NCBI GenBank assembly: GCA_037893245.1
Contig: JBAIAA010000262.1
Span: 620,001 to 684,000 of the forward strand
Length of the DNA stretch: 64,000 nucleotides
From: Crossaster papposus
Taxonomy: Eukaryota; Echinodermata; Asteroidea; Velatida; Solasteridae
Reading direction: 5' to 3'
The notes beneath the pieces were generated by a model. That model made no database searches. It had not been told where the DNA came from and was given only the letters and a program-made list of their open reading frames with translations. Position 1 is the stretch's first letter; every line of letters starts with the position of its first letter. Shown here in pieces: positions 63,976 through 64,000 of the stretch. Both the position numbers and the translations under genes were made by a program.

Positions 63976-64000
63976 TAACTATTTTTAATGAAAATGAAAT

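Larger units (their letters stand above)
24021..64000 (-). repeat. Right arm: the same 801-bp tandem array inverted, tRNA strand -
   Basis: About 50 copies of the 801-bp unit in reverse orientation, running off the right edge. A modules start at 24453+801k (k=0-49) after adding cumulative shifts: +7 past ~27450, +1 past ~32555, +6 past ~40620, +6 past ~43030, +6 past ~47040 and +2 past ~48687. Relative to each A start, B starts 224 earlier, E1 106 earlier, D 174 later, E2 292 later and C 401 later, apart from copies that contain an insertion. This gives 50 A, 50 B, 50 D and 49 C modules plus the unique module X at the junction. The proximal part (to ~37.9 kb) carries the same A-module type as the left arm; the distal part carries a different one. 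Confidence 0.97.

Noticed and set aside
1-64000. CRISPR array
   Set aside because: Repeats are 801 bp with no short repeat/unique spacer pattern, and all spacers are themselves repeated.
1-64000. Dispersed tRNA-derived SINE insertions
   Set aside because: Copies are strictly head to tail with a fixed period and no target-site duplications or A-rich tails; this is a tandem satellite, though a SINE ancestry of part of the unit is not excluded.

Overview
The whole window is one tandem-repeat domain with no protein-coding gene. The repeat unit is 801 bp and holds four 72-nt modules derived from the eukaryotic cytoplasmic initiator tRNA (tRNA-iMet). By counting units I get about 320 modules: 119 complete plus one cut by the left edge in the left arm, and 200 in the right arm. 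The host is a eukaryote: the modules keep the initiator anticodon stem (GGG/CCC), a CCCATAA loop with C33, A54-type T-loops, internal A and B boxes, and T5 runs just downstream. The T-stem CGAGG/CCTCG resembles what I remember of invertebrate (for example insect) tRNA-iMet rather than the vertebrate GATGG/CCATC form, so an invertebrate animal is the best guess. The species cannot be named from this.

Layout of one unit, read along the tRNA strand: C (tRNA-like, anticodon TAT), E2, D (tRNA-like, CAT), spacer, A (tRNA-like, CAT), E1, B (tRNA-like, CAT), spacer. The unit is a dimer of two diverged ~400-bp halves (C-E2-D and A-E1-B). E1 and E2 are 84-nt segments that look like the 3' two-thirds of a 5S rRNA gene, also followed by TTTT. 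Each half therefore reads tRNA / 5S-like / tRNA, and all six elements are RNA polymerase III type. Spacers are at most about 155 bp.

Regions: 1-24020 is an array with the tRNA strand on +; 24021-64000 is the same array inverted, tRNA strand on -. The two arms meet tail to tail at 24020/24021. At the junction sits one unique, diverged tRNA-iMet-like module (X, 24055-24126, - strand), the only one with A1:T72 and a fully paired acceptor stem. The arms are homogenised separately: five apparently identical units lie next to the junction in the left arm, and from about 38 kb the right arm switches to a different A-module variant. Multi-unit higher-order repeats (two, three and ten units) and tRNA-to-tRNA conversion tracts are visible.

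Modules A-D each differ from the inferred parent at about 3-10 positions and have lost the A1:U72 initiator pair, so they are unlikely to be working initiator tRNA genes. The array looks like a Pol III-gene-derived satellite that may still bind TFIIIC or be transcribed. Every small open reading frame here is antisense to the A module and is judged non-coding.
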